Assembly (NCBI RefSeq): GCF_019393635.1
Contig: NC_057862.1
Coordinates: 269,838,441-269,902,440 of the forward strand
Length of the DNA stretch: 64,000 nucleotides
DNA from: Dromiciops gliroides
Taxonomy: Eukaryota > Chordata > Mammalia > Microbiotheria > Microbiotheriidae
Direction: 5' to 3'
The notes beneath the pieces were generated by a model. It saw only the letters and a program-made list of their open reading frames with translations, was not told where the DNA came from and made no database searches. How positions within the stretch are numbered: position 1 is the first letter of the stretch; each line of letters opens with the position of its first letter. The translations under genes and the position numbers were made by a program. Positions 45,100 to 56,659 of this stretch are shown here, one piece after another.

Positions 45100-48000
45100 T
45101 AGATAGCTTTGATTTCTTCATCAGAAAACTGCCTGTTCTGCGGACAGCTAGGTGGTGCAGTGGATAAAGCACCAGCCCTGGATTCAGGAAGACCTGAGTT
45201 CAAATCAGGCCTCAGACACTTGACACATACTAAATTAGAAATTCTGAAAATCAAAGGAGAGATTGATTAATAAAATTGAAAGTTGGGGGCAGCTAGGTGG
45301 CACAGTGGGTAAAGCACTGGCTCTAGGTTCAGGAGGACTTGAGTTCAAATCTGGCTTCAGTCACTTGACACTTACTAGCTGTGTGAGCCTTGGCAAGTCA
45401 CTGAACCCTTGTTGCCCTGCAAAAACAAAAACAAACAAACAAACAAAAACCTGTCTGTTAATATCCTTTGACCATTGGGGAATGACTTGGATTCTTATAA
45501 ATTTGATTTAGTTGCCTATATAGTTTAGAAATGAGGCCTTTATCAGAAAAAAATGGCTATAAAAATTGTTTCTGAGTTTTCTGCCTCCCTTCTAATTTTT
45601 GATGCATTGTTTCTGTTTGTATGAAAACTTTTTAATTTCATGTAATCAAAATCATCCATTTTGCATTTCATAATATTCTCTATTTCTTGTTTGGTCATAA
45701 ACTGTTCTCCTTTCCATAAATTTGAGAGGTAAACTAATCCTTTCTCTCCTAATTTACCTATGGTATCACCTTTTATGTCTAAATCATGTACCCATTTTTA
45801 TCTTATTTTAGTAAAAGGTGCAAGATGTTGGTCTATGCCTAGTTTCTGCCATATTATCTTCCAGTTTTTCCAGCAGTTTTTGTCAAATACTGAGTTCCTA
45901 TCCCAGAAGCTGGAGGCTGTTTATCAAACAGTACATTACTAAAGTCATTTACTACTGTATCTCCTGTGCTTAACCTATTCCATTGATCCACCACTCTGTT
46001 TCTTAGCCAGTACCAGATAGTTTTGATGACTGCCAATTTATGGGAAAGCTTTGGATTTGGTACAGCTAGCCCACTTTCCTGTGCATTTTTTTCATTAGTT
46101 CCCTTGATATTCTTGACCTTTTGTTTTTCCAGATGAATTTTGTTATTATTTTTTTCTAGCTCTATAAAATAATTTTTAGGTAGTCTGATTGGTATGGCAC
46201 TGAATAAGTAAATTAAGTTGGGTAGAATTGTCATTTTTATTATATTAGCTCTGCCTATCCATGAGCTATTGATATCTTTCCAGTTATTTAGATCTGATTT
46301 GATTTGTGTGAAAAGTGTTTTGTAATTGTGTTCATAGAGTTCCTGGATTTGTCTTGGCAAGTAGACTCCTAAGTATTTTATATTGTTTACCATTACTTTA
46401 AAGAGAATTTCTCTTTCTTTCTCTTGAAGCTGGACTTTATAAGTCATGGATGGAAATGCTGATGATTTATGTGGATTTATTTTATATTCTGCAACTTTGC
46501 TAAAAGTTGTTAATTGTTTCAAGTAACTTTTTAGTTAATTCTCTAGGATTCTCTAAGTATACCATCATATCATCTGCAAAGAGTGATCGTTTTGTTTCCT
46601 CCTTGCCTATTCTAATTCCTTTAATTCCTTTATATTCTGTTATTACTAAAGCTAACATATCTAGTACAATATTAAATAATAGAGGTGATAGTTGACTTCC
46701 CTGTTGCACCCCTGATCTTATTGGGAATGCCTCTAAAATATCTCCTTTACATATAATGCTTGCTGATTGTTTTAGGTAGATACTGCTTATTATTTTAAGG
46801 AAAGCTCCACCTATTCCTAGCTCTCTAGTCTTTCTATTAAATATGGGTGCTGTATTTTGTCAAAAGCATTCTCTGCATCAGTTGAGATAATCATACGATT
46901 TTGGTTAGTTTTCTTATTGGTGTGATTGATTATGTTGATTGTTTTCCTAATGTTGAACCAGCCCTGCATTCCTGGTAGAAATCCCACCGGTCATAGTGTT
47001 AATATCCTGGTGAGCACTTGCTGTAATCGCCTTGCTAATATATTATTTAAAATTTTAGCATCAATATCCATTAGGGAAATTGGTCTATAATTTTCTTTCT
47101 CTGTTTTGGCTCTGCCTGGTTTTGATATCAACACCATATTTGTGTCATAAAATGAATTTGGTAGAACTCCTTCTTCAACTCTTTCACCAAATAATTTGCA
47201 TAAAATTAGAATTAATTCTTCTTTAAAATGCTTGGTAGAATTTACTTGGAAACCCATCTGGCCCTGGAGATTTTTTCTTAGGGAGTTCATTAATGGCATG
47301 TTCAATTTCTTTTTCTAATATGGGCTTATTTAAGGATTTCATTTCCTCTTCAATTAACCCGGGCAATTTGTATTTTTGTAAATATCCATTTCATTTAGAT
47401 TGTCAAATTTATTGGCATACAGTTGGGCAAAATAGTTCCTAATTATTGCTTTAATTTCCACTTCATTGCTGGTGAAATCACCCCTTCATTTTGATACTGG
47501 TAATTTGATTTTCTTCTTTCTTTTTTTAAACCAAATTAAACAAACATTTATCTATTTTATTGTTTTTTTATAAAAGCAGCTCTTAGTTTTATTGATTAAT
47601 TCTATAGTTTTCTTGCTTTCAATTTTATTAATTTCTCCTTTACTTTTCAGGATTTATAATTTAGTAGGTAATTGGGGATTTTTAATTTCTTCTTTTTCTA
47701 GCTTTTTTACTTGCATGCCCATTCATTGATCTCCTCTTTCTCTTTTTTATTGATGTAAGCATTTAGAGAGATAAAATTTCCCCTAAGCACTGCTTTGGCT
47801 GCATCCCATAGGTTTTGGTATGTTGTCCTCATTATTGTCATTCTCTTGGAAGAAGTATTGATTGTTTCTATGATTTGCTTGACCCACTCATTCTTTAGGA
47901 TGAGATTATTCAGTTTCCTATTAATTTTGTCTACCTTTCCATGGCCTTTAATAGATGTAATTTTTATTGCATCATGAGTCTGAGAAGGATACATTTACTA

Positions 48001-48640
48001 TTTCTTCCTTTCTACATTTGATTATGAGGTTTTTGTGCCCTAATACATGGTCAATTTTTGAATATGTTCCATGTACCACTGAGAAAAAGGTATATTCCTT
48101 TCTATCCCCATTCAATTTTCTCCAGACATCTATCATATATAACTTTTCTAACATTCTATTCATCTCTTTAACTTCTTTTTTATTTATTTTGTGGCTAGAT
48201 TTATTTAATTCTGAGAGGGGAAGATTCAGATCCCCCACAAGTATAGTTTTGCTGTCTATTTCCTCTTGTAGTTCATTTAACTTCTCTGAGAATTTGGATG
48301 CTCTACCACTTGGCACATACATGTTTAATATTGATATTACTTCATTATCTATAGTACCTTTTAGCAAGATGTAGTTTCCTTCCTTATCTCTTTTAATTAT
48401 AACTATCTTGCCTTTGCTTTCTCTGAGATAAGAATTGCTACCCCTATTTGTTTTATTTTATTTTTTTACTTCAGCTGAAGCACAATATATTCTGCTCCAA
48501 CCTTGACTCTGTGTGTATCTCTGCTTCAAATGTATTTCTTGCAAACAGCATTTGTAGGATTCTGGTTTTTAATCCATTCTGCTATTTGCTTCCATTCACA
48601 TTCACAGTTATTATTACTGTCTCTTTCTCTCCATTCTATT
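45100..48640 (-). pseudogene. L1 ORF2 remnant (endonuclease and reverse transcriptase)
   Basis: Minus-strand fragments in order: endonuclease at 48367-47972 (ILVGDLNLPLSE, SKIDHVLGHK), linker at 47994-47707, RT N-part at 47305-46991 ([20 protein letters not shown]), RT active-site part at 46709-46500 ([16 protein letters not shown] and [12 protein letters not shown]), the region after it at 46522-45854 (a 222-codon open frame), and the C-terminal part at 45254-44925, which is fused in frame to a SINE. The F-A-D-D box is intact, but stops and frameshifts separate the blocks, so no enzyme is made. The family role is target-primed reverse transcription of its own RNA and, in trans, of SINE and mRNA. 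Confidence 0.9.
45141..45446 (+). mobile_element. SINE-L1-SINE chimera inserted in L1
   Basis: A SINE head and body without its 3' end (45143-45232) is joined to ~55 bases of plus-strand L1 ORF2 (45233-45288; similar to 58248-58305). A complete SINE (45290-45446) with an (AAAC)n tail follows. The host L1 is interrupted once, between 'ctgcctgttc' and 'ctgtctgttaatat', so the three parts probably arrived together. Confidence 0.75.
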
Positions 48641-49192
48641 TACCCCCCTTTATACTTTTTCTCCTTCTGTCACCCTATTCCTCCTACCCCACCTCCCCAA
48701 TCTGCCCTTACTTTTATAAGTCCCACCTCCCCTTTCTTCACCCTTTATCCCCTGCTTCTGCCCTCCCTTCTATCAGTGCCCCCTTTTAGCCTTACCCTTT
48801 TACTTCCCTTAAAAATAAGCTAAATTTCTTTTCCAACTGAATGTACATGCTATTCCATCTTTGAACCAAAATATGATGAAAGAAAAGTTGAAACAAGCTC
48901 TATCCATCCTTCTTTCCCTCTATTGTAATAGGTTTTTTGCACCTCTTCATATGATATAATGAACCCCATTCCATCTCCCCTTTCCTGTTCTCTCCATAAA
49001 CTCCTTTTTTCACCCCTTAATTTTCTTTATATCATCACATCAAAGACAATTTATATTTATACCCTCTGTGTATATTCCTTCTGTATGCCCAAATAGACAT
49101 ACAGTTCTGAAGACTTATAAGTATTATCTTCCTGCGTAGGGATGTAAACAGTTTCACCTTATTGAATAAGTTTTTTTCCCCATTTACCTTTT

Positions 49193-49640
49193 TCTTAGCT
49201 TTATGAGCCTGCGCCTCTCCCCTACCTGGGCCTCCCCGCCACTCAGAATTTCTTCCTGGTTCCCTGCTGGGGTGGGACAGCCAAATTCCTCCCCCAGTCC
49301 TGCTGATACCCCTGCACTTTTCCCCCCTGGCCAGCCATTCAGCCCTCTCACCTGACTGCACACTCAGTTCTAGAAATGCTGGTGCTGTAGCTGATTCAGA
49401 GGCTCTGGGGTAAATTCCTCTGGCGGCACGCTTGGTGTGTTGTGATCGTGGGGTTGGACTTTACTCATGGCCCAGCACAGCCCCCTGAAATCTAATCAAT
49501 AGCTGGAGAATAATCTCAGTCCGTATTTTTATGTGTTTTTCTACTCCAGGGGTCTTTTATTGCTCTTTTGGGGGTGATTGTATCAGGAGCTCTGTGCATT
49601 TAATGTCTTTCCTCCACCATCTTGGCTCCACCCCCATCCC
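49193..49640 (-). mobile_element. L1 5'-UTR-only insertion A
   Basis: Only ~450 bases of an L1 5' UTR, complete at the 5' end (caccatcttggctccac, 49615-49631). At the other end it stops at 'aagctaagaaaaa' (on the complement). The flanks ccccatttacctttt near 49177 and 49637 repeat each other, a likely TSD. The host L1 spacer/ORF1 continues on either side. Confidence 0.7.
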
Positions 49641-49832
49641 CCATTTACCTTTTAAACTTCTCTTGAGTCTTGTATTTTAAGATTGAATTTTCTATTCAGT
49701 TCTGGCCTTTTCATCAAGAAACCTTGAAAGTCTCCTATTTCATTAAATGTCCATCTTTTCCCCTGAAAGAGAATGATTAGTTTTGCTGTATACTTGATTA
49801 TTGGTTGCAATCCAAGCTCCTGAGAAGGTACC

Positions 49833-50555
49833 CCAGTTCGACTTCCAGAGTAGAGTCAAGATGGCAGAGGAAAGGCAGTAAGCTCTCAAACTCATGATAT
49901 AATCACTCCAAAAACCATCCAAATAATGCTATAGGACAATTCCTAGAGCAGCAAAACCCACAGAAGAATTTGCTGAAATCATTTTCCAACCAAGGACAGC
50001 TTGGAAGGTCAGAATGAGGAAGCTTTTGTGCTGAAACAGGAGTGGAACCCAACGCCACAGTTCTGCTGACACAGATCCAGTCCCAGGAAGGCCTTTCCAG
50101 AGAAAGAGATCCCCCCCAGTGCCTCTGAATCAGCTGCAGTGCCAGTGTCATCTGGAATTAAACTCAAAGTCTGGTGAGAGGGCTGAGCCGTTGGCAGGGA
50201 GGAGACTAGAGGGTGCTGGTGCTGAGGCAGAAATTGGGTTTTTTTACCCCTGCTGGGAACCAGGAGGTAGGCTTGAGTAGCAGTGGCCCAGGGGGGGAGG
50301 GCACATGGTTCATTGGAGCTGACAAGCATAACATACAAAGTTGGTTGATTAGCAAGTTGGTCTGGGTCATCTATGGACCAGGGAACAGGTCAGGCAAGTG
50401 AAGAATCTGATCCTCCTTAAATCATACCACCTGGGACTTCTGAAGCTTGGGTTAGTTCAGCGTGAAAACAGTGCCCCACTCTAAGGAGCTAAAAGTCAAG
50501 TAAAAGCAAGGCAAGATAAGCAGACAGAAAGGGTGAGGATCATAGAAAGTTTGTG
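49833..50555 (+). mobile_element. L1 5'-UTR-only insertion B
   Basis: Plus-strand ~720-base 5' UTR beginning near 49841 (cgacttccagagtagagtca) and ending 'atcatagaaagttt'; near-identical by eye to 25374-26080. No ORF and no poly(A) are attached. Host ORF1 (minus) resumes at 'gtgatcctttaatgttgaaa' with a small host deletion (compare 40040-40085). Confidence 0.75.
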
Positions 50556-51490
50556 ATCCTTTAATGTTGAAACTGCCGGGTCCTGTGCAAATCCTGACTA
50601 TGGCTCCATGATATTTAAATTGCTTCTTTTTGGCTGCTTGGAGTATTTTTCCTTCATTTGATAATTCTGGAATTTGGCTACAAAATTTTTTGGAGTTTTC
50701 CTTTTGGGGTCTCTTTCAGGAGGTGATCAATGGATTCTTTCAATGATGATTTTTATCCTCTGATTCTATATCAGGGCAGTTCTCTTTGATAATTTTCTGG
50801 AATATGGTGTCTAGACTCTTGTTCTGATCATGGCTTTCAGGCAGTCCTCTTCCCTGTTGACACAGAAGCTCTCAATGGTAAGAGCCCTCTTCTCTTCCTT
50901 ACTCTTATTGTAACTTAATTTTTTTTTAAGTTGAGATCTGTTCCTGGGGCACAAGGGTCACTGTTTCCAGCTTCTTGAGCTGGGGCATATGGGCTGCATC
51001 ACTGGCTTTCTACTCTGAGGTCTCTATGGCTTGTGGATTTCTCACCACTTTGTTCCCAGGACTTGCTCCAGGAGTTGGGATGGTCAGGTTCCGTCGTGCC
51101 TGTCTAGTGGGTGGCCCTCCAGCTGGCAGCCTGCCCTCTATGCTGGTGCTGGAGGATCTCACAACTGGTCTGCTCCACCACCAGCTTGCTGAGCTAGGAT
51201 CAAGTGGCATTAGTTGCTCTGCTGTGGCCAAGAGCTTCCTGCTGACTTGCCCAGACCCCCTCCATGCTAAGCTGTGCTGAGCTGTGTGGTGCTCCCCTTT
51301 TGCTGAGTGAGACAAATCTTTCCTGAAGTCTTCTAAATTATCTCAAGTTGGAAGATTGTCTCTGTCTTTTTGTATGTTTTGTTGCTTCAGAATCTGTTTA
51401 GAAGCTTGATTTAATGTCGTTTTTGAGGGAAACTTGGGAGAGCCCAGGCAACTTCCTGGCTTCTCTCTGACATCTTGGCTCCACCTCTCT

Positions 51491-51506
51491 CATCCCTTCT
51501 GTTCTT
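51491..51506 (+). repeat. TSD shared by an L1 and a SINE
   Basis: catcccttctgttctt. It is the right-hand TSD of the L1 at 44160-51490 and at the same time the left TSD of the SINE at 51507-51651, whose right copy is 51652-51667. Confidence 0.92.
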
Positions 51507-51651
51507 CCTTTTTTTTAGTGAGGCAATTGGGGTTAAGTGACTTGCCCAGGGTCACACAGCTAGTAAGTGTCAAGTGTCTGAAGCCAGATTTGAACTCAGG
51601 TCCTCCTGAATCCAAGGCTGGTGCTTTTTCCACTGTGCCACCTAGCTGCTC
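51507..51651 (-). mobile_element. SINE inserted exactly at an L1 TSD
   Basis: Minus-strand SINE (CAATTGCCTCACT end type) with perfect 16-bp TSD at 51491-51506 and 51652-51667. The nick sequence TTCTT/AA is preserved at 51667/51668. Confidence 0.96.
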
Positions 51652-51667
51652 CATCCCTTCTGTTCTT

Positions 51668-52470
51668 AATATTTTCCTTATCAGTTTGTTGGCTCATGCT
51701 CAATGTCTTTAACTGAGTTTTCTTCTTCCTGAGAACATTAGCAATCTCTTTTTCTTACATTGCTCTATCTCTTACTTACTGACTCTCCTTTGCTGGTGAT
51801 TTCCCCAGGGAGTGAATGTCAAAGCTGTCTCAGTCTTGTTGTATGAGGGTGTATTCACATTTCCCTGTTGGTCTCTTTCCAGTGTGACTTCTGGTGGAAA
51901 AGACTGCCACATTACTATCCTAGCCAGATCAAACTTGTTTTATCAGCTGCAGAAGGAAGTAGACAGAGTTGAGTTCTGTTATGAGCCTGTGAGTTAGCTT
52001 GTGCCGACCTGATGGCAAGAGAGGAGGTACCAAGTGAGTTAGGGATTTGGAATTAGCTTTATTTGCTATTAGTTCAATAGCTTGTTGCTGAATTTAAAAT
52101 TCTTGGTGTCAGCCTCTGGAGACAGCTGAAATTTATTGTTCTCTTTTGCAAAATTACTATTTTTGAAAGGTTTAAGAGATTGTGAGGATTGAAGTATCCA
52201 TCTTGTTGGTCATGTAACCCAGAACATTTTACCAAAGATTTTGTTAAAGGATTTAATATTTTTATGGAGAAAAAATGGAGAGAAATCAATTAGATGATAT
52301 TACAATCCAATGGACTCAGGATGTGTAAGATGGTCAGATTCAGTGTTTCTGTTTTGGAAACATACAAAGGAATCTATAAATAGGTTACCTGCAGGAGCTC
52401 TGCTCAAAGAAATATGTTTTTTGTTTCTGTTTTTTCCCAAACCTCACAAGTATTCTTGGGTTTTACCTTC
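51668..52470. other. Unclassified stretch, no gene seen
   Basis: No named repeat. Short frames only. Confidence 0.3.
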
Positions 52471-52481
52471 TAGATATCTTC

Positions 52482-52660
52482 CCCCCCCACCCCTGTCGCA
52501 GGGCAATGAGGGTTAAGTGAGGCAATTGGGGTTAAGTGACTTGCCCAGCTAGTAAGCTTGACACAGCTAGTAAGTGTCAAGTGTCTGAGGCCAGATTTGA
52601 ACTCAGGTCCTACTGAATCCAGGGTTGGTGCTTTATCCACTGTGCCACCTAGTAGCTCCA
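52482..52660 (-). mobile_element. Rearranged SINE with two different 3' ends
   Basis: Minus-strand. It begins with the complement of one SINE 3' end (gggcaatgagggttaagtga) joined to that of the other subfamily (ggcaattggggttaagtgac). A second internal repeat of 'cagctagtaagcttgacaca' / 'cagctagtaag' follows. TSD tagatatcttc (52471-52481) versus tagatatcctc (52661-52671). Confidence 0.88.
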
Positions 52661-52671
52661 TAGATATCCTC

Positions 52672-53019
52672 TAAGGAAAACTCCTTAAATCCAAATATCT
52701 CTAGCTCTCATTGATTACTCAATGAAAAGTCCCAGCCCAAGCCTCATTTGGTCATTTTTTGGCCTCCTGATGACTCAGAATGGGTGTAAATAGCAATTGT
52801 TTCAATTTTAGCTAGAAACTCTGAGGGTCTTTCCCCCACTTCTATTCATGCATTCATTCTCTCATTCATTCATTCATTCATTCACATTATTTTTGACTAG
52901 GCAAGAAGTCTTTCTCTGCCTCTTTTCTTACCTAGAGTTAATCACTGAGTGGGTATTGCCTCCACCAAACTGAAACCAGTGAAAGGTTTTAGCTTAAAAA
53001 GTCAAGGTTTCTTGCTGTA
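52672..53019. other. Unclassified stretch with (CATT)n
   Basis: No gene; 52859-52884 is a (CATT)n run of about six units. Confidence 0.4.
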
Positions 53020-53205
53020 ATGGATGGAGGAAATAATGATAATAATGATCCAGTCATTATGATGTATATTTTGCCACTGGACCCAGATGGCTGCAGAGGA
53101 AAGAGTGAGGTTGGTGACTTTGCATAGCTCTGCCCCACTTAAATCCAATTCACTGTAAGTCATGACATCACATTAAGGTCCTCTTTCAGAAATGACAAAC
53201 AACAT
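53020..53205 (+). repeat. Possible marsupial interspersed repeat
   Basis: The phrases 'tgccccacttaaatccaatt', 'gtcatgacatcacatt', 'ggtcctctttcagaaatgac' and 'aaacaacatc' recur in my memory of marsupial SINE-like repeats. I cannot name the family. One copy only here. Confidence 0.35.
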
Positions 53206-55017
53206 CTTTTGCATCCACCTTAGGTGGGTGATGCCATTCTTTCCTAGCTCTTCCCTTCAAGTATGACTTTCATTCATTGGGGTAGAAGATCCTTCAACTT
53301 CCTGTAGGAGAGAATAATGAGGAGAGGAATTGCCCAAATCTCTGCAACAGAGGGGCTTTTTCTCACTTCTAAGCATTCTCCCATCAAGAATATGGTTGGC
53401 TCTTTTTTTTTTTTTGTATATAGCTATCAATAACATTTCTTTTGTTTTATTAGAACCCCCAAAGGGGAAAAATCCCAGACATTAGCAATAGAATTTCTAT
53501 TGGTATATATGTATGTGTTCTTACATACCATACTTCACTCAGCAGTTTTAATTCCCTTTCCCTCTAGGATACTTGCACAGAGTGAATGCTATAACTGACA
53601 ACCTGGTTTCTTTTGATAAAATATGGAAAACACAGAAGGCAGACTCTTAAAGCCATAAGGAATTGAATATAGACCCAGTATGAAAGTAAAAATAAAGGAA
53701 GGAATATAGAGATAGGAATTTTACCAAATTCATTCTGACATGGAGCTGACCCCTTGGTCACTTTCTCTAGTGCCAAATGAAAGACCACTTTAATTCTAAT
53801 TGGATTGTGTGCAAGAGTATATAAATTAGTGAACAATTTTATTAGCTATGGTAGAAAATCATTTTTAAAAAAATAATCTGGATGTCAAATTTTCAAAAAT
53901 TGTTAAAAAGAGAAATCTCAGTTTATCTATATTTGTTATTTAATCTGGAATTATAATGTCTAGAAATGAATACAAGCTAGTTGAGTTACCTTAAAGCTGT
54001 TCCCATTGTTTTAAGGAATTCTGAGAATAGTATCCTATGTTTATGCCCATGTGATCAATAACTGAAGCTATATACTGTTATGTAAAACATTTTCTAGTCT
54101 GTTCTCTGTATGCAATTTGGGGTTATTTATACCTATCCTAACTCTTGTTAGTTGTTATTAAGCACCTTAAAGAAAAAATCATTTGTGTAATGTTAGGGAT
54201 GAAAAGCACCTACATAACATGCGTACAAATATATTAAATGCCTGCTATCTAGGATATGTGATCCTTGAGAAGTGAATTCACTTGCAGTACTGATTATTGG
54301 AAGTTGCTACTTAAAGACATTATGGGACTGTCAACTCTTATTATTCTGAGTTGACTCCAGGTATGATAATTGAGGTATTCTATTGAGTCAATGAACCATG
54401 GTGCCAGCAATCCTAAGGGGTTTCACATACATGAACTGTAGGAGATGGTATATTATAGGAAATGCTGGGTGAATGACTTTTGGCAAAAGACTGTTAGGAT
54501 TCTCCTGACTCAATTCCCTAATATGACACAAGGAATAGAAATTATCTCACCTGGATGATTTTAACCCTGGCCCACTGCAATTGGCTATCCATCCAACTTC
54601 TGTCTGGAGTGGACATGAAGTTTAAGGTAGCATTGTTCCCTGAGAGATTTGTCCATTTTCTTTTATGACAATTTCCTATAATCATGTCATGTGATCAACA
54701 TGAACACAATATTGGATCTTCAGCCCTTTGGTTAGTACTGCAAATGAGTTGCTATAGTAAGATGCAGTTATAAGGTTTAAACTATCTAACCTAGAAATTC
54801 TAGTCCTCTTTATATTAAAAAGAGCCAAAGCATATAAGCATCTGGCTTTGTTTGACTGCTATTAGTTATTCATTTAAAAACTGAATTAGAAACATCTTAA
54901 TATGCTTTGGAAAAAAAGAATTTTAAAGCAACCAGTTCTCTTACAGGAGGATAAGTTATAGAATGTTTTGTTACACATATGGAAAGGTCAACTTTATTTA
55001 CGTTTATTATGTAATGT
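53206..55017. other. Unclassified stretch between two L1 5' ends
   Basis: AT-rich. No reading frame above 90 codons and no named repeat. Confidence 0.35.
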
Positions 55018-55031
55018 GAAAATAACACCTG
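55018..55031 (+). repeat. TSD, left copy, of the 55-61 kb L1
   Basis: gaaaataacacctg, identical to 61679-61692. Confidence 0.97.
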
Positions 55032-55034
55032 AAT

Positions 55035-55622
55035 GGGGGTGGAGCCAAGATGGCAGAAAGGAATCAGCAAGCTGCCTGAGCTCTCCTTCTCTTCCCTCAA
55101 AAAGAACATTAAATCAAGCCTCTGGATGGATTCTGAAACTACAGAACCTGCAAAGAGACAGAGAGACACAGTCTTCCAACCAGAGATAATTTAGAAGACT
55201 TCAGGAAAGGTCAGTCTGACTTGGGAAAAAGGGAGACATAGCACAGGGCAGCAGCACAGTGCCAAGGGGGGGTCGAGGCAAGTCAGAAGGAAGCTGCAGG
55301 CCACAGCTGAGCAACTGAGGCCCCTGGATCCTGGCTTAAAAATTTGGTGGTGCAGCAGAACAGTGGCAAAACCTACCTGCACCAGCTGAGATGGCAGGTT
55401 GCCAGCTGGAGGGCCACGAACAGGATAGGCGTGACTAGGCCCATTGATCCCAGCATGCTTAGACAGGAAGTCCAGGTCAGGGGAACTCTACATACCATAC
55501 AGGCCTCAGTGTAAAAAGCCGGTGACGCAGCCACTATACCCCAGCACAAGAAGCTCAAAACAAGGACCCTGGTGCCCCCAGAGCAGACCTCAATTTAAAA
55601 AATAAATAAATAAGCTGCAACA
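55035..55622 (+). promoter_or_regulatory. L1 5' UTR (internal promoter region) with YY1-like site
   Basis: About 590 bases before ORF1. CCAAGATGGC at 55045-55054 matches the YY1 motif known at human L1 starts. The region is GC-richer than the surroundings. Promoter activity is inferred from the family and not shown. Confidence 0.55.
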
Positions 55623-56658
55623 ATGAGTAAGAAGCAAAAAAGAGCCCTCTCCATTGAGAGCTTCTGTATCAACAGGGAAGAGGCAAACACAAACTCAGAT
55701 GAGGAAAATACCCTCAAATTGCCTACATGTGAAGCCTCAAGAGGGAAGGTGAATTGGTCTGATGAACAAAAAGCCTTCCTGGAAGAGCTCAAAAAGGATT
55801 TTAAAAATCAATTGAGAGAGGCAGAAGAAAAATGGAGAGAGAAATGAAAGCAAAACAAGAAAACTATGAAAAAAGAATCAGCAACTTGGAAAAGGAAGCA
55901 CAAAGATTGAGTGCAGAAAACAATTCCTTAAAAAATTCATCTGGCCAAATGGAAAAAAAAAGGCAAATAATCTCAATGAAGAAAACAATGCCTTAAAAAT
56001 TAAAATTGGACAGTTGGAAGATAAGGAATCCATGAGACACCAGGAATCATTTAAGCAGAATCAAAAGAATGAACAAATAGAAGAAAATGTGAAATACCTC
56101 ATTGGAAAGACAACAGATCTGGAAAACAGATACAGGAGAGACAATTTGAGAATCATTGGATTGCTTGAAAGCCATGATCAGAAAAAGAATCTAGACACCA
56201 TATTCCAGGAAATTATTAAGGAGAACTGCCCTGATGTTATAGAATCAGGGGATAAAACCGTCATTGAAAGAATCCACCAATCACCTTCTGAAAGAAACCC
56301 CAAAAGGAAAACTCCAAGGAATATTGTAGCCAAATTCCAGAATTATCAGGTGAAGGAGAAAATACTCCAAGCAGCCAGAAAGAAGCAATTTAAATATCAT
56401 GGAGCCACAGTCAGGACCATTGCTCAGGACCTGGCAGCTTCAACATTAAAGAACCACAAGGCTTAGAATATGATATTCGGGAAGGCGAAGGAGCTTGGAT
56501 TGCAGCCAAAAATCTATAACCCAGCAAAAATATTCATTCTCTTTCAGGGGAAAAGATGAACATTCAATGACATTGAGGACTTTCAATCTTTCCTGATGAA
56601 AAAACCAGAACTGAATTGAAAATTTGATCTTAACATACAAGACTCAAGAAAAGTTTAA
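55623..56658 (+). pseudogene. L1 ORF1 (RNA-binding chaperone) remnant
   Basis: Starts at ATG 55623 with MSKKQKRALSIESF. Residues about 45-75 (DEQKAFLEELKKDFKNQLRE) lead into a heptad-rich coiled coil, the trimerisation region of ORF1p. A one-base slip near 55845 ends the first frame at a stop. The frame 56014-56466 covers the RRM and C-terminal domain: TDLENRYRRDNLRIIGL, then FQEIIKENCPDV, then KTPRNIVAKFQ, then KEKILQAARKKQF. A stop at 56464-56466 (TAG where other copies have an arginine codon) precedes the last ~60 codons, which continue with PAKIFILFQGK to about 56658. ORF1p coats L1 RNA and acts as a nucleic-acid chaperone; this copy is dead. Confidence 0.92.
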
Positions 56659-56659
56659 A

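Larger units (their letters stand above)
44160..51490 (-). mobile_element. L1 LINE with both ends, minus strand, carrying three nested insertions
   Basis: Runs from its poly(A) end (44160) to its 5' terminus (gacatcttggctcc, 51469-51482). Order on the complement: 5' UTR (51490-50890), ORF1 remnants, inter-ORF spacer (about 49190-48640), ORF2 (about 48640-45100), 3' UTR with the purine tract (complement of 44251-44283). Nested in it are a SINE/L1/SINE chimera (45141-45446) and two 5'-UTR-only L1 pieces (about 49193-49640 and 49833-50555). Subtracting these leaves ~5.8 kb, so it was essentially full length apart from a ~0.5-kb deletion of the ORF1 coiled-coil region near 50850. The 16-bp TSD at 44144/51491 confirms one insertion event. 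Not active: frames are broken. Confidence 0.9.

Noticed and set aside
48448..48823. Proline/serine/leucine-rich frames of 106-113 codons
   Set aside because: They are antisense readings of the purine-rich L1 spacer.
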